NCBI GenBank assembly: GCA_964438735.1
Contig: CAYTLW010000028.1
Coordinates: 3,397 to 67,396, forward strand
DNA from: CAYTLW01 sp964438735
GTDB lineage: Bacteria; Myxococcota_A; UBA9042
Direction of reading: 5' to 3'
DNA length: 64,000 bases
In this document: positions 1 through 9,597 of the stretch, piece after piece
Numbering within the stretch: position 1 is the stretch's first letter
How the letters are laid out: each line of letters opens with the position of its first letter
Notes under the pieces: generated by a model
The model's input: only the letters and a program-made list of their open reading frames with translations
What the model was told of the DNA's origin: nothing
Database searches by the model: none
Program-made: the position numbers and the translations under genes

Positions 1-2
1 AG

Positions 3-722
3 GGGGCTGAAGGCGAGGCCACGACTGATACCACGGCCGACACAGGCGAGGCGGACCTGGGCTCGGTGGACACGGGCGGCGATCCCGCCGTGGACACGTC
101 GTCGGCCCCTGAGGATGCCGGCAGCACCACCCCTGAGGATGCTGGCAGCAAGCCCGAAGAGGACGTTGGCGAGCCGCCAGATGATTGCCCCGGCGGGCCC
201 GGTTGCACGTGTCAGGAGAACGACGACTGCGACTCGGCGCTCTGCATCGACACGCCGGTGGGTAAACAGTGCGCCAAGACCTGCGTGGATAAGTGCGCCG
301 AAGGCTTCAAGTGCGCGCCCGTATCCGCTGGCGGTGGCGACACATTGAACATCTGCGTGCCCCGTTGGGGCCTGATCTGCAACCCGTGTACGTCGTCCAA
401 GGAGTGCCTGTCCCTGGGTCTGAAAGATCCGCTCTGCGTCGACCAGGGCGCTGCGGGATCCTACTGCGGCATCTCCTGCACGGACGACGCCGGCTGCCCG
501 GTGGACTACAGTTGCAAGGACACCGTCAGCGTCGAGGGCGCCAAGTCCAAGCAGTGCGTGCGCAAGGGCGATGGCGATGACGACGCGCCTGGAGCGTGCG
601 TCTGTTCGGCCGCCGCCAAGGCGACCAAGCTGTCGACCACCTGCTACATCGAGGCTAAGGACGAAAAGGGCGAGGTCACCGGCAAGTGCCCGGGTTGCGC
701 AAGTGCACCAAGACCGGACTGA
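3..722 (+). CDS. Giant Cys-rich/NHL surface protein, segment 1 (5'-partial)
   Basis: The frame is open from the window edge, so the true start and any signal peptide lie upstream. The first part is a linker rich in Asp, Thr, Ala and Pro with a repeated PEDAGS-type unit, typical of the stalk after a lipoprotein anchor. It is followed by a Cys-rich module beginning near nt 190 with regularly spaced CxxNDDC and CxxxxxC pairs. The frame stops at 720-722, but the natural continuation is in the frame that opens at 686. In that frame the same sequence runs on as a Lys/Cys-rich stretch into a CDGVDNDCDG motif. A one-base loss near 690-695, in a CCCGGG run, would explain the break. The paralogue at 52057-63465 has the same domain order without interruption at this point, so I read this as one gene with a frameshift. 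The function is unknown; an extracellular location is inferred. Confidence 0.75.
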   Translation, partial: GAEGEATTDTTADTGEADLGSVDTGGDPAVDTSSAPEDAGSTTPEDAGSKPEEDVGEPPDDCPGGPGCTCQENDDCDSALCIDTPVGKQCAKTCVDKCAEGFKCAPVSAGGGDTLNICVPRWGLICNPCTSSKECLSLGLKDPLCVDQGAAGSYCGISCTDDAGCPVDYSCKDTVSVEGAKSKQCVRKGDGDDDAPGACVCSAAAKATKLSTTCYIEAKDEKGEVTGKCPGCASAPRPD

Positions 723-3700
723 CGCAGTGCATCGCGCCGCCAGCCCAGGCGGAGTACTGCGATGGCGTCGACAACGACTGCGATGGCGACATCGACGAGC
801 AGACCTGCGATGACGGCAACCAGTGCACCATTGATGTATGCGATCCCGCCAAGTCCACCGACCAGAAGGAGGGCTGCAACCACGCCGCGGCCAACGCGCC
901 CTGCGATGCCGATGGCAACGTCTGCACCGAGAACGATCAGTGCAATGAGGGCATCTGCACACCTGGCAAGTTGAAGAACTGCGACGACGGCAACGACTGC
1001 ACCAAGGAGGTCTGCACCAAGACCAAGGGTTGCACCAAGTCCGAAGACGACGGCGCGCCCTGCGACGACGAGAACCCGTGCACCGTGGGCGACACCTGCA
1101 GCAAGGGCAAATGCGACGCTGGTGGGGCCAAAGAATGCACCAGCAACGAGGAGTGCGTCGAGGCGAAGTGCTCCTTGATTTCAGGCAAATGCAAGTTCCA
1201 GACGAAGCTCGATGGGCTGCCCTGTGACGACGGAACGGCCTGTACGACGGGCGATGCGTGCACCACCGGCGTCTGCGTGGGCAAGGTGAAGAGCTGCGAT
1301 GACAAGAACGCCTGCACCGACGACGCCTGCAGCCCCAAGGATGGCTGCACCTACAAGGCCAACAGCGCGCCCTGTGACGACGACGACGCCTGCACCTCGA
1401 CCGACCTGTGCAAGGACAGCAAATGCGTGGGCACGGCGCTGCAGCCGGCGGTGGACTGCAAGGATGGCAACGCCTGCACCGACGATAAATGCGACAAGAA
1501 GCTGGGCTGCATCAATCCCACCAACGGCGCTGGCTGCGATGATGGCAACCCCTGCACCGAGGGCGACGCGTGCAAGTCGGGCAAGTGCCAGAGCGGCTCA
1601 AACGCCTGCGAATGCGAGACCGATAACGACTGCGCCAAGAAGGAAGATGGCGACCTCTGCAACGGCACGTTGATCTGCGATAAGTCGGCCAAACCCTTCA
1701 AATGCAAGGTCGACCCCAAGACCATCATCGGCTGCCCCAAGGTCAACGACACCAAGTGCCTGGTGAACACGTGTCTGAAAGCCAAGGGCACCTGCCTGCT
1801 CAAGGACATCAACGAGGGCCAGCCCTGCGATGCGGATGGCAGCGTCTGCACGTCCGGTGACCTCTGCGCCAGCGGCATCTGCAAGCCGGGCTCGCTGGTC
1901 GATTGCGACGATGGCAACGTCTGCACCGACGACAGCTGTGACAAGGTCAAGGGTTGCCTGCATGTGGCCAACGAGGCCCCTTGCGACGACGGCCAGGGCT
2001 GCACGGTGAGCGACCTGTGCAAGGACAAGGTGTGCACGCCTGGCAAAGCGAAGATCTGCGACGACAAGGATCCGTGTACGCAGGACTTCTGCGACAAAGT
2101 GCTGGGCAAATGCAACATCAAGCCGGTGGCCGGCTGCGGCGGCTACTGCGGCAAGGGTGCCGACTGCAATGACGGCAACGTCTGCACCGATGACGCCTGC
2201 GTGCAAGGCAAATGCCTGGTCAAGAACAACTCCAAGACCTGCGATGATGGCGACAAGTGCACCAAGGATGACGCCTGTGGGGCCGGCAAATGCGCCGGGG
2301 CCAAGGAGACCTGCGATGCCGCCAACCCGTGCATCTCGAGCACCTGCAATCCGTCCATCGGCTGCGTGAAGTCGGCCAAATCCGGGCCGTGCGACGACGG
2401 CAACAAGTGCACCGACAAGGACACCTGCGCCCTGGGCAAGTGCGTCGGTGGTCCCGAGAAGGGCTGCGACGACAAGGATGACTGCACCAAGGACAGCTGC
2501 GATGCCAACACCGGCAAGTGCGTGCATGGGCCCGTGGTCGGCTGTGGTGGCTTCTGCAAGGTCGACAAGGATTGCGATGACGGCAGCGTCTGCACCACGG
2601 CGCTCTGCAAGGATGGTAAGTGCGACATCACGTTCAACAACAAGTCCTGCGATGACGGCAATCCGTGCACGGTCAACGACGCCTGCGTGGAGGGGAAGTG
2701 CGGGCTCGGCATCGGCGTGCAGGTGGTCTCGGTGGCCGGTGGCGCGGCGGCAGGATACCTGGATGGTCCCGGCGCGGCGGCGCTTTTGAAGGGTCCATCA
2801 GGGCTGGCGCTACGTCCTGATGGCAGCGTGATCATCGCCGATCCTGGCAACCATCGGATCCGTCGGATCAATACCAAGGGATTTGTCAGCACCCTGGCGG
2901 GCAACGGCAAGGCCGGCCACAAGGATGGTCTGGGCGCGCTGGTTCAGTTCAATGGCCCGCGCGGGGTCGCGGTGGACGGACAGGGCAATGTCTATGTGGC
3001 CGATACGGCCGGTCATCGGGTGCGCCGGATCTCGCCGCTGGGCGTGACCATCACCATCGCCGGCAGCGGCAAACAGGGAGCCGCCAACGGGTCGGCCTTG
3101 AAGGCTTCGTTCAACGGTCCGGAGTCGCTGGCGGTGACGCCGGGTGGTGTGGTCTACGTGGCCGATGCGGGCAACCATCGCATCCGCCGGGTGGCGGCCG
3201 ATGGCACGGTCAGCACCCTGGCCGGGTCGGTCAAGGGGGCCGCCGAGTGTGCGCCGCATCACCCCGGCGGGCGTGGTGTCGACCCTCGCCGGTGGGGTCG
3301 CCGGCTACCAGGACGGGGTGGGCGCCAAGGCGGCGTTCAACCTGCCGTCGGGCGTCGCTGTGGACCTGGCTGGGCGAATCTTCGTCTCCGACAGCGGCAA
3401 TCATCGCCTGCGCGGCATCTCCATCAGCGGCCAGGTGACGACCATCGCCGGTTCGGTGAAGGGCTGGGCCGATGGCACGGGCGCCAAGGCGCGATTCAAC
3501 GCGCCCCTGGGTGCCGTGGTGGATCCCTTCGGCACCGTCTGGCTGGCCGACGCGGGCAACCATCGCGTCCGCACGATTCGCAACAACGCCGGCAACTGCA
3601 AGGTGGGCCAGGGCTGCTGGTCGGCGGGCGCCATCAACCCGGCCAATACCTGCCAGGTCTGCGAGGCGGCCAAGTCGGCCAAGGCCTGGACCGTCAAGGG

Positions 3701-3796
3701 CATCGGCGTGCCGTGCAGCGACGGCAAGTTGTGCACGTCCAAGGACATCTGCGGCAAGGATGGCACCTGCGCCGGCGGCAAGTTGGACTGCGATGA
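686..3796 (+). CDS. Giant Cys-rich/NHL surface protein, segment 2 (middle)
   Basis: This is the middle part of the interrupted gene. It opens with the MopE-type acidic motif CDGVDNDCDGDIDE near nt 758-800, a putative metal-binding signature. About 25 short modules of the type CDDGNxCTxDxC follow up to about nt 2700. From 2722 the sequence changes to NHL beta-propeller blades, recognised by the recurring VSTLAG, ADG, FNGP, VYVAD and NHRIRR elements. The sense reading ends near nt 3240. Beyond that the frame gives Arg/Gly-rich nonsense to 3796, while the blade pattern resumes in another frame at 3249. The break falls inside the fourth blade of the first propeller, which retains only about 67 nt instead of about 160. 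Expected role: an extracellular, possibly Ca-binding, scaffold or adhesin; this is inference from domain type. Confidence 0.75.
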   Translation: MPGLRKCTKTGLTQCIAPPAQAEYCDGVDNDCDGDIDEQTCDDGNQCTIDVCDPAKSTDQKEGCNHAAANAPCDADGNVCTENDQCNEGICTPGKLKNCDDGNDCTKEVCTKTKGCTKSEDDGAPCDDENPCTVGDTCSKGKCDAGGAKECTSNEECVEAKCSLISGKCKFQTKLDGLPCDDGTACTTGDACTTGVCVGKVKSCDDKNACTDDACSPKDGCTYKANSAPCDDDDACTSTDLCKDSKCVGTALQPAVDCKDGNACTDDKCDKKLGCINPTNGAGCDDGNPCTEGDACKSGKCQSGSNACECETDNDCAKKEDGDLCNGTLICDKSAKPFKCKVDPKTIIGCPKVNDTKCLVNTCLKAKGTCLLKDINEGQPCDADGSVCTSGDLCASGICKPGSLVDCDDGNVCTDDSCDKVKGCLHVANEAPCDDGQGCTVSDLCKDKVCTPGKAKICDDKDPCTQDFCDKVLGKCNIKPVAGCGGYCGKGADCNDGNVCTDDACVQGKCLVKNNSKTCDDGDKCTKDDACGAGKCAGAKETCDAANPCISSTCNPSIGCVKSAKSGPCDDGNKCTDKDTCALGKCVGGPEKGCDDKDDCTKDSCDANTGKCVHGPVVGCGGFCKVDKDCDDGSVCTTALCKDGKCDITFNNKSCDDGNPCTVNDACVEGKCGLGIGVQVVSVAGGAAAGYLDGPGAAALLKGPSGLALRPDGSVIIADPGNHRIRRINTKGFVSTLAGNGKAGHKDGLGALVQFNGPRGVAVDGQGNVYVADTAGHRVRRISPLGVTITIAGSGKQGAANGSALKASFNGPESLAVTPGGVVYVADAGNHRIRRVAADGTVSTLAGSVKGAAECAPHHPGGRGVDPRRWGRRLPGRGGRQGGVQPAVGRRCGPGWANLRLRQRQSSPARHLHQRPGDDHRRFGEGLGRWHGRQGAIQRAPGCRGGSLRHRLAGRRGQPSRPHDSQQRRQLQGGPGLLVGGRHQPGQYLPGLRGGQVGQGLDRQGHRRAVQRRQVVHVQGHLRQGWHLRRRQVGLR

Positions 3797-6700
3797 TGGC
3801 GACAAGTGCAGCCTGGATACCTGCGACGAAGCGGGCGCCTGCGTGCACAAACCGTTGCCCGGTTGCGGTGGTTTCTGCAAGTACTCGGTCGACTGCGACG
3901 ATAACAACGCGTGCACCGAGGACCTCTGCCTGGACGGCAAGTGCGGCTTCACTTTCAACAGCAAGCCGTGCAAGGGCGGCGGCGGCTGCACCATCGGTGA
4001 CAAATGTGTGCTCGGCAAGTGCGTCAAGGGCGCCGATGTGGGCGTCACAACGGTCGCCGGATCGGGCTACAACGGGTACGCGGACGGCGACGCATTGCAG
4101 GCGAAGTTCAACTGGCCGGCCGATGTGACCGTCGACGTGCTCGGCAACGCCTACATGACCGACCGGGACAACCATCGCATCCGCCGGATCGGCGTCGACG
4201 GCAAGGTGACCACCTGGGCGGGCAGTGGTGCCGGCTGGAAGGATGGCCTGCCGAATGTGGCCAAGTTCAACGGGCCGCGCGGCATGTCGGCCATCAGCGG
4301 CGGCGTATTCTATGTGGCCGATCGCAGCAACAACCGCATTCGACGGGTGAGCAAGACCGCCTATGTGACCACCACGGCGGGCTATTACGGCGGCTACAAG
4401 GATGGCAGCGGCAGCAGCGCTCGCTTCAACAACCCCGTCGACGTGGCGCGCGGGCCGGGGGGCATCCTCTATGTCGCCGATTCGGGCAACCACCGAATCC
4501 GTCGCATCGTGGGCAACACCGTCAGCACCCTGGCCGGGTCGACCGCCGGCTACAAGGACGGGCAGGGCATGGAGGCTCGCTTCCACTCGCCCACCGGCGT
4601 GGCCGTGGACGCCAAGGGCAACGTCTACGTGGCCGACCAGGTCAACCATCGCATCCGGCTGGTCACCGACAAGGGCGTGACCATCACCGTCGCTGGCGGC
4701 GCCAAGGGCTTCAAGGTCGAGGCCGGCAAGCTGGCCTTGTTCAACGGACCGTCGCAGATCGACATCGACTCGGCGGGCAATATCTACATCTCCGATCGCG
4801 CCAACCACCGGCTGCGCAAGATGCTGGCCAACGGCCTGGTGTTGTCCCTCACCGGCGGCAGCAAGGGCTTCAAAGATGGCCTCGGCGCGACCGCGCTGCT
4901 GGGTACGGTCGATGGCATCGGCGTTGCGCCCTCTGGTACGGTCTACCTGGCCGACGGCAGCAACCATCGCATCCGCATCGTGCGCGACAGCAAGGATAGC
5001 TGCGCCATCAACGGCCTGTGCTGGTCCGCCGATACGGTCAATCCGGCCAACGCCTGCCAGCGCTGCGACGCCAAGGTCAAGGACAACGGCTGGGCGACGG
5101 CGCCGGACGGCAAGATCTGCAGCGATGGTCAGGCATGCACTTCGTCCGACGTCTGCGCCAAGGGCCAGTGCGTCGGCAAGAAGACGAGCTGCGACGACGG
5201 CGACAAGTGCACCATCGACGCCTGCGAGCCGGGCACTGGCAAGTGCGCCCACAAGGCCATCATCGGCTGCGGCGGCTACTGCCAGGGCACCGGTGATTGT
5301 GACGACGCCAACCTCTGTACCAACGACGTCTGTTCCAACGGCAAGTGCAAGCACACCTTCAACTCGGTGCCCTGCAAAGCAGGCAACAAATGCGCCGCCG
5401 GTTCTGCCTGCGCGCTGGGTAAATGCCTGGTCGGCCAGGCCACCGAGGTGAACACCGCCGCAGGTTCGGGCTACCAGGGCTTCCTCAATACGGACGCCCC
5501 GCTGGCCAAGTTCTACTACCCCTCCGGCGTCGACATGGACGCCGCTGGCAACCTCTACGTCGCCGATCGCAACAATCACCGCATTCGCAAGGTTTCGACC
5601 GCCGGCCAGGTGACCACCCTGGCGGGCACGGGCTCTGCCGGGCACACCGATGGCGACGGCAAGCAGGCGCGCTTCTACGGCCCGTGGGATGTGGATGTCG
5701 GACCCAAGGGCAACATCTTCGTCGCCGAGTACAACAACTGCCGCATCCGCCGCGTCACGCAGGCCGGCGTGGTCATCACCTGGGCCGGCAGCCAGTACTG
5801 TTCCTGGAAGGATGCCTGGGGCACCGGCGCCCGCTTCGCTCACCCGCAGGGGCTGGTGGTCGACTCCGTGGGCCAGGTCTACGTCGCAGACACCAACAAC
5901 AGCCGCATCCGGCGCATCTCGACCAACCGCACGGTGACCACCCTGGCGGGCGGGTCTTCGGGCTTCAAGGATGGCACTGGCAACCAGGCGCGCTTCAACA
6001 ACCCGACAGCCATCGACATCGGGCCCAAGGGCAACCTCTACGTCTCCGATCGCGGCAATCACAGGATCCGCAAGATCACCGTCGCGGGTACGGTGACGAC
6101 CATCGCCGGTAGTGGATCGGCCAGCTTCCTGGATGGCCAGGCGCTCAAGGCGCGCTTCCACACGCCGTCGGGCATCGCCGTCAACAGCGCTGGCGTGGTC
6201 TTCATCAGCGACTACAAGAATCAGCGCATCCGCCGCCTGAGCACCAACGGCGAGGTCAGCACTTTGGCCGGCACCGGCAGCGCCAGCGATATCGACGGCC
6301 TGGTGCCCAAGGCCACCTTCTACTACCCGCTCAACCTCAGCCTGGATCCGGCCGGGGCGATCCTGGTCGCCGACAGCACCAACCACCGCATTCGCCGCGT
6401 GTGGGCCAGCAAGGGACACTGCCTGATCGGCGACAAGTGCTACGGGGCGGGCATTCGCAACCCGAAGAGCATGTGCCAGTACTGCCTGGCCAACAAGGCG
6501 GTGGACAAGTGGACCGCCCTGCCTGTCGGAGTCGACTGCATCGACGGCAGCAAGTGCACCATCAAGGATGCCTGCGGCAAGGATGGCTCGTGCAAGGGCA
6601 GCGCGGTCGTCTGTGATGATGGCGACAAGTGCACGGAGGACAGCTGCAGCACGACCACCGGCAAGTGCGTCTTCAAGCCGAAGATCGGTTGTGGCGGCTA

Positions 6701-9545
6701 CTGCGCCAAGGATGGCGACTGCGACGACGGCAACATGTGCACCAACGCCCTGTGCATCGGCGGCAAGTGCAGCATCAAGAACAACGGCAACGCCTGCAGC
6801 GCCGGCGACTCCTGCTCGCTGGGCGATAAATGCAGCGGCGGCAAGTGCGTCTCCGGCATGGCCGTCTGGGTCACCACCTTCGCCGGCTCCGGCTACAACG
6901 GCGCGCTCAACGGCCCCAAGGCGTTGGCTCAGTTCAAGGGACCGACGGGTATGGCCTTCAACAAGAAGGGCGAGCTCTTCATCGCCGACTTCTATGGCAA
7001 CCGAATCCGCAAGGTGGACAACGACGGCCAGGTGACGACCTTCGCCGGCAGCGGCTCCTACAACTTCGCAGACGGCGTCGGCACCAAGGCCCACTTCCGC
7101 TACCCGGCAGATGCGACGGTGGATGGCGCGGGCAACGTCTGGGTCACCGACAGCAACAGCCACATCATCCGCCGCATCTCGACGTTGGGTAAAGTCATCA
7201 AAATCGCAGGCTATGTCAGCGGAAGTGGCACCAACGATGGCTACGGTGGATCGGCCCGCTTCTCGACGCCGTGGGGCATCGTCGCCGCACCCGATGGCAG
7301 CGTGTACGTGGCTGGACGGAGCTCCCATCGCATTCGTCGCGTCTCACCGACCGGTGCGGTCAACACGGTGGCCGGTTCTTCGCCGGGCTACGTCAACGGC
7401 GCCGGCAGCCAGGCGCGCTTCAATCAGCCCACCGGCATCGACATCGACCGCAAGGGCAACCTCTTTGTCGCCGACTATGAAAACCACGTCATCCGCAAGA
7501 TCACGCCGGCGGGCCTGGTCTCGACCGTAGCTGGTAACGGCAAGCCTGGCTTCAAGAATGCCACGGGCACGGCGGCGCAATTCTACCGACCCAACGGCCT
7601 GGTGCTCGGCCCCAAGGGCACGATCCTTGTCTCCGGCTACATCTATCGGCGCATTCGGCGGATCAGCGCTGGCGGTGCGGTGACGACCTTTGCTGGCAGC
7701 GGCGGCCAGGGTTCGGCTGACGGCCAGTGGAATTACGCCACCTTCGACCGCCCGATCGGGCTGGCCATCGACCCCCTGGGCGCGGTCTATGTGGCCGACC
7801 AGCCGGCGCGGCGAATCCGGCGCATCATCGACAGCAAGGATAACTGCTTCATCGACGGGCAGTGTTACGCCGCTGGCGTCTACAATCCGATCAGCGCCTG
7901 CCAGTTCTGCGACGCCGCCAAAGCCAAGAACAAGTGGCAGATCGTGCCCAAAAATACGCCCTGCTACGACGGCAAGGCGTGCACCAAGGTGGACACCTGC
8001 ACCGACAAGGGCCAGTGCCAGGGCACCCTGCTCGTCTGCGATGACAGCGACAAGTGCACCTCCGATGCCTGCAACGCGGCCACCGGCAAGTGCGTCTTCA
8101 AGCCGATCGTCGGCTGTGGTGGCAACTGCGGCAAGGACCTGGACTGCGACGACAAGAACTTCTGTACCACTGACAAGTGCGTCGCCAACAAGTGCGAGAT
8201 CAAGTTCAACAGCAACCCCTGCACCAGCGGCGCGCCGTGTTCGTTGGGCGACCGCTGCAAGTCTGGCAAGTGCACCGCCATGGGTCTGGCCAAAGTGAGC
8301 ACGGCGGCGGGTTCGGGCTACTCCGGCTACCTCAACGGCAACGTCTCGCTGGCCAAGTTCTACAACCCCAATGGCGTCGCCATCGCACCGGACGGCACCA
8401 TCTATGTGGCCGACACGCAGAATCATCGCATCCGGCGCATCAACAAGTCCGGCATCGTCAGCCTGCTGGCCGGTGGCTCCTATGGACACGCCGATGGCAA
8501 GGGCAGCTCGGCCCGTTTCCGCTACCCGCGTGGCGTGGCGGTGGACGGGCAGGGCATCATCTACGTGGGCGACACCTCCAATCATCGGGTCCGCAAGATC
8601 ATGCCCGACGGTACGGTCAAGACCATGGCGGGTTCCCAATACGGGGGCTGGCAGGATGGCTGGACCAGCTCGGCCAGATTCAGTTCGCCCAACGGCGTGG
8701 CGGTCACCAAGGGTGGCATCGTCTTCGTCGCCGATGAGGGCAATCATCGCGTGCGGCGAATCGCCCAGAACGGCTACGTCACCACGCTGGCGGGCTCGGG
8801 CTCGGGCTACAAGAACGGCGCCGGCAGCCAGGCCCAGTTCCATTCCCCCGTGGGCATCACCGTCGATGCCTGGGGCAACCTCTACGTGGCCGACTACAAC
8901 AATCAGCGCATTCGAAAGATCACCAAGAGTGGCCAGGTGACCAACTACGCCGGCAGCGGCACGGCGGGCATACTGGACGGGCCCGCGTCTGGGGCGCGTT
9001 TCTATCGGCCCGCCGGGGTCGCAATCGACAGCGCCGGGCGAGTCTGGGTGGCCGATCGGCAGAATCATCGCATCCGCCGAATCGGCACCGACGGAACGGT
9101 CACCACGGTCGCCGGCAACGGCTCCGGTAGCGACAAGGACGGGCTGGGCACCGCGACCAGCTTCTACTATCCACGCGGTGTAGCGGTGGCGAAGACCGGC
9201 GAGGTCTACGTCGCCGATGAGAGCAACCACCGCATCCGTAAGCTGGTGGACAGCAGCGGGAACTGCCTGATCAGCAAATTCTGTTGGGGCGCCGGGCTGC
9301 GCAATCCGGCCAATGACTGCCAGTACTGCAACGCGGCCAAGGCCAGCAAGGCCTGGAGCACCAAAGTCGAGGCGTCGCTTTGCGAGGATGGGCAGTTGTG
9401 CACCCTGAAGGACCAGTGCGCCAAGGATGGCAAGTGCGCGGCCGGCAAGCAGCCCAACTGCGACGACGGCAACAAGTGCACCAAGGACGCCTGCAGCGCC
9501 AAGACCGGGTTGTGCACCTCGACCAAGATCGCCGGCTGTAGTTAG
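3249..9545 (+). CDS. Giant Cys-rich/NHL surface protein, segment 3 (C-terminal)
   Basis: This is the long C-terminal part of the interrupted gene. The same reading frame is open further upstream (to 3144), but those residues are out of register; blade-like sequence starts at the in-frame GTG at 3249. It finishes the first propeller, then alternates Cys-rich linkers with four more NHL propellers of six blades each. The linkers begin near 3597, 4998, 6417, 7845 and 9262, giving a supermodule of about 1.4 kb. Each linker has a fixed order: a C....CW/Y.AG..NP...C..C motif, CDDGDKCTxDxC, a PxxGCGGxC motif, and a final ALGKC-like segment. The protein ends after a last half linker, with no sorting signal or beta-barrel visible. 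NHL propellers usually bind proteins or glycans; no catalytic residues are evident. Confidence 0.8.
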   Translation: MRRITPAGVVSTLAGGVAGYQDGVGAKAAFNLPSGVAVDLAGRIFVSDSGNHRLRGISISGQVTTIAGSVKGWADGTGAKARFNAPLGAVVDPFGTVWLADAGNHRVRTIRNNAGNCKVGQGCWSAGAINPANTCQVCEAAKSAKAWTVKGIGVPCSDGKLCTSKDICGKDGTCAGGKLDCDDGDKCSLDTCDEAGACVHKPLPGCGGFCKYSVDCDDNNACTEDLCLDGKCGFTFNSKPCKGGGGCTIGDKCVLGKCVKGADVGVTTVAGSGYNGYADGDALQAKFNWPADVTVDVLGNAYMTDRDNHRIRRIGVDGKVTTWAGSGAGWKDGLPNVAKFNGPRGMSAISGGVFYVADRSNNRIRRVSKTAYVTTTAGYYGGYKDGSGSSARFNNPVDVARGPGGILYVADSGNHRIRRIVGNTVSTLAGSTAGYKDGQGMEARFHSPTGVAVDAKGNVYVADQVNHRIRLVTDKGVTITVAGGAKGFKVEAGKLALFNGPSQIDIDSAGNIYISDRANHRLRKMLANGLVLSLTGGSKGFKDGLGATALLGTVDGIGVAPSGTVYLADGSNHRIRIVRDSKDSCAINGLCWSADTVNPANACQRCDAKVKDNGWATAPDGKICSDGQACTSSDVCAKGQCVGKKTSCDDGDKCTIDACEPGTGKCAHKAIIGCGGYCQGTGDCDDANLCTNDVCSNGKCKHTFNSVPCKAGNKCAAGSACALGKCLVGQATEVNTAAGSGYQGFLNTDAPLAKFYYPSGVDMDAAGNLYVADRNNHRIRKVSTAGQVTTLAGTGSAGHTDGDGKQARFYGPWDVDVGPKGNIFVAEYNNCRIRRVTQAGVVITWAGSQYCSWKDAWGTGARFAHPQGLVVDSVGQVYVADTNNSRIRRISTNRTVTTLAGGSSGFKDGTGNQARFNNPTAIDIGPKGNLYVSDRGNHRIRKITVAGTVTTIAGSGSASFLDGQALKARFHTPSGIAVNSAGVVFISDYKNQRIRRLSTNGEVSTLAGTGSASDIDGLVPKATFYYPLNLSLDPAGAILVADSTNHRIRRVWASKGHCLIGDKCYGAGIRNPKSMCQYCLANKAVDKWTALPVGVDCIDGSKCTIKDACGKDGSCKGSAVVCDDGDKCTEDSCSTTTGKCVFKPKIGCGGYCAKDGDCDDGNMCTNALCIGGKCSIKNNGNACSAGDSCSLGDKCSGGKCVSGMAVWVTTFAGSGYNGALNGPKALAQFKGPTGMAFNKKGELFIADFYGNRIRKVDNDGQVTTFAGSGSYNFADGVGTKAHFRYPADATVDGAGNVWVTDSNSHIIRRISTLGKVIKIAGYVSGSGTNDGYGGSARFSTPWGIVAAPDGSVYVAGRSSHRIRRVSPTGAVNTVAGSSPGYVNGAGSQARFNQPTGIDIDRKGNLFVADYENHVIRKITPAGLVSTVAGNGKPGFKNATGTAAQFYRPNGLVLGPKGTILVSGYIYRRIRRISAGGAVTTFAGSGGQGSADGQWNYATFDRPIGLAIDPLGAVYVADQPARRIRRIIDSKDNCFIDGQCYAAGVYNPISACQFCDAAKAKNKWQIVPKNTPCYDGKACTKVDTCTDKGQCQGTLLVCDDSDKCTSDACNAATGKCVFKPIVGCGGNCGKDLDCDDKNFCTTDKCVANKCEIKFNSNPCTSGAPCSLGDRCKSGKCTAMGLAKVSTAAGSGYSGYLNGNVSLAKFYNPNGVAIAPDGTIYVADTQNHRIRRINKSGIVSLLAGGSYGHADGKGSSARFRYPRGVAVDGQGIIYVGDTSNHRVRKIMPDGTVKTMAGSQYGGWQDGWTSSARFSSPNGVAVTKGGIVFVADEGNHRVRRIAQNGYVTTLAGSGSGYKNGAGSQAQFHSPVGITVDAWGNLYVADYNNQRIRKITKSGQVTNYAGSGTAGILDGPASGARFYRPAGVAIDSAGRVWVADRQNHRIRRIGTDGTVTTVAGNGSGSDKDGLGTATSFYYPRGVAVAKTGEVYVADESNHRIRKLVDSSGNCLISKFCWGAGLRNPANDCQYCNAAKASKAWSTKVEASLCEDGQLCTLKDQCAKDGKCAAGKQPNCDDGNKCTKDACSAKTGLCTSTKIAGCS

Positions 9546-9563
9546 GGGGCAAAACTGTTGCCT

Positions 9564-9587
9564 GGCTCCGGCGATTCGCTCGGAGCC
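9564..9587. terminator. Hairpin between convergent genes
   Basis: GGCTCCG and CGGAGCC form a 7-bp perfect stem around a 10-nt loop. It lies in the 52-bp space between the stop of the giant gene and the stop of the ABM-VOC gene. There is no T-tract on either side, so a role as a shared terminator rests on position and stem only. Confidence 0.35.
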
Positions 9588-9597
9588 GGTGGGCGAC

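Noticed and set aside
3231..7328. Antisense open frame of 1365 codons opposite the giant gene
   Set aside because: It is Ala/Val/Asp/Gly-rich without domains and mirrors the codon pattern of the NHL repeats on the other strand. Similar antisense frames occur opposite the TSP3 gene (26929-29559) and the GH57-activator genes (46773-50123).
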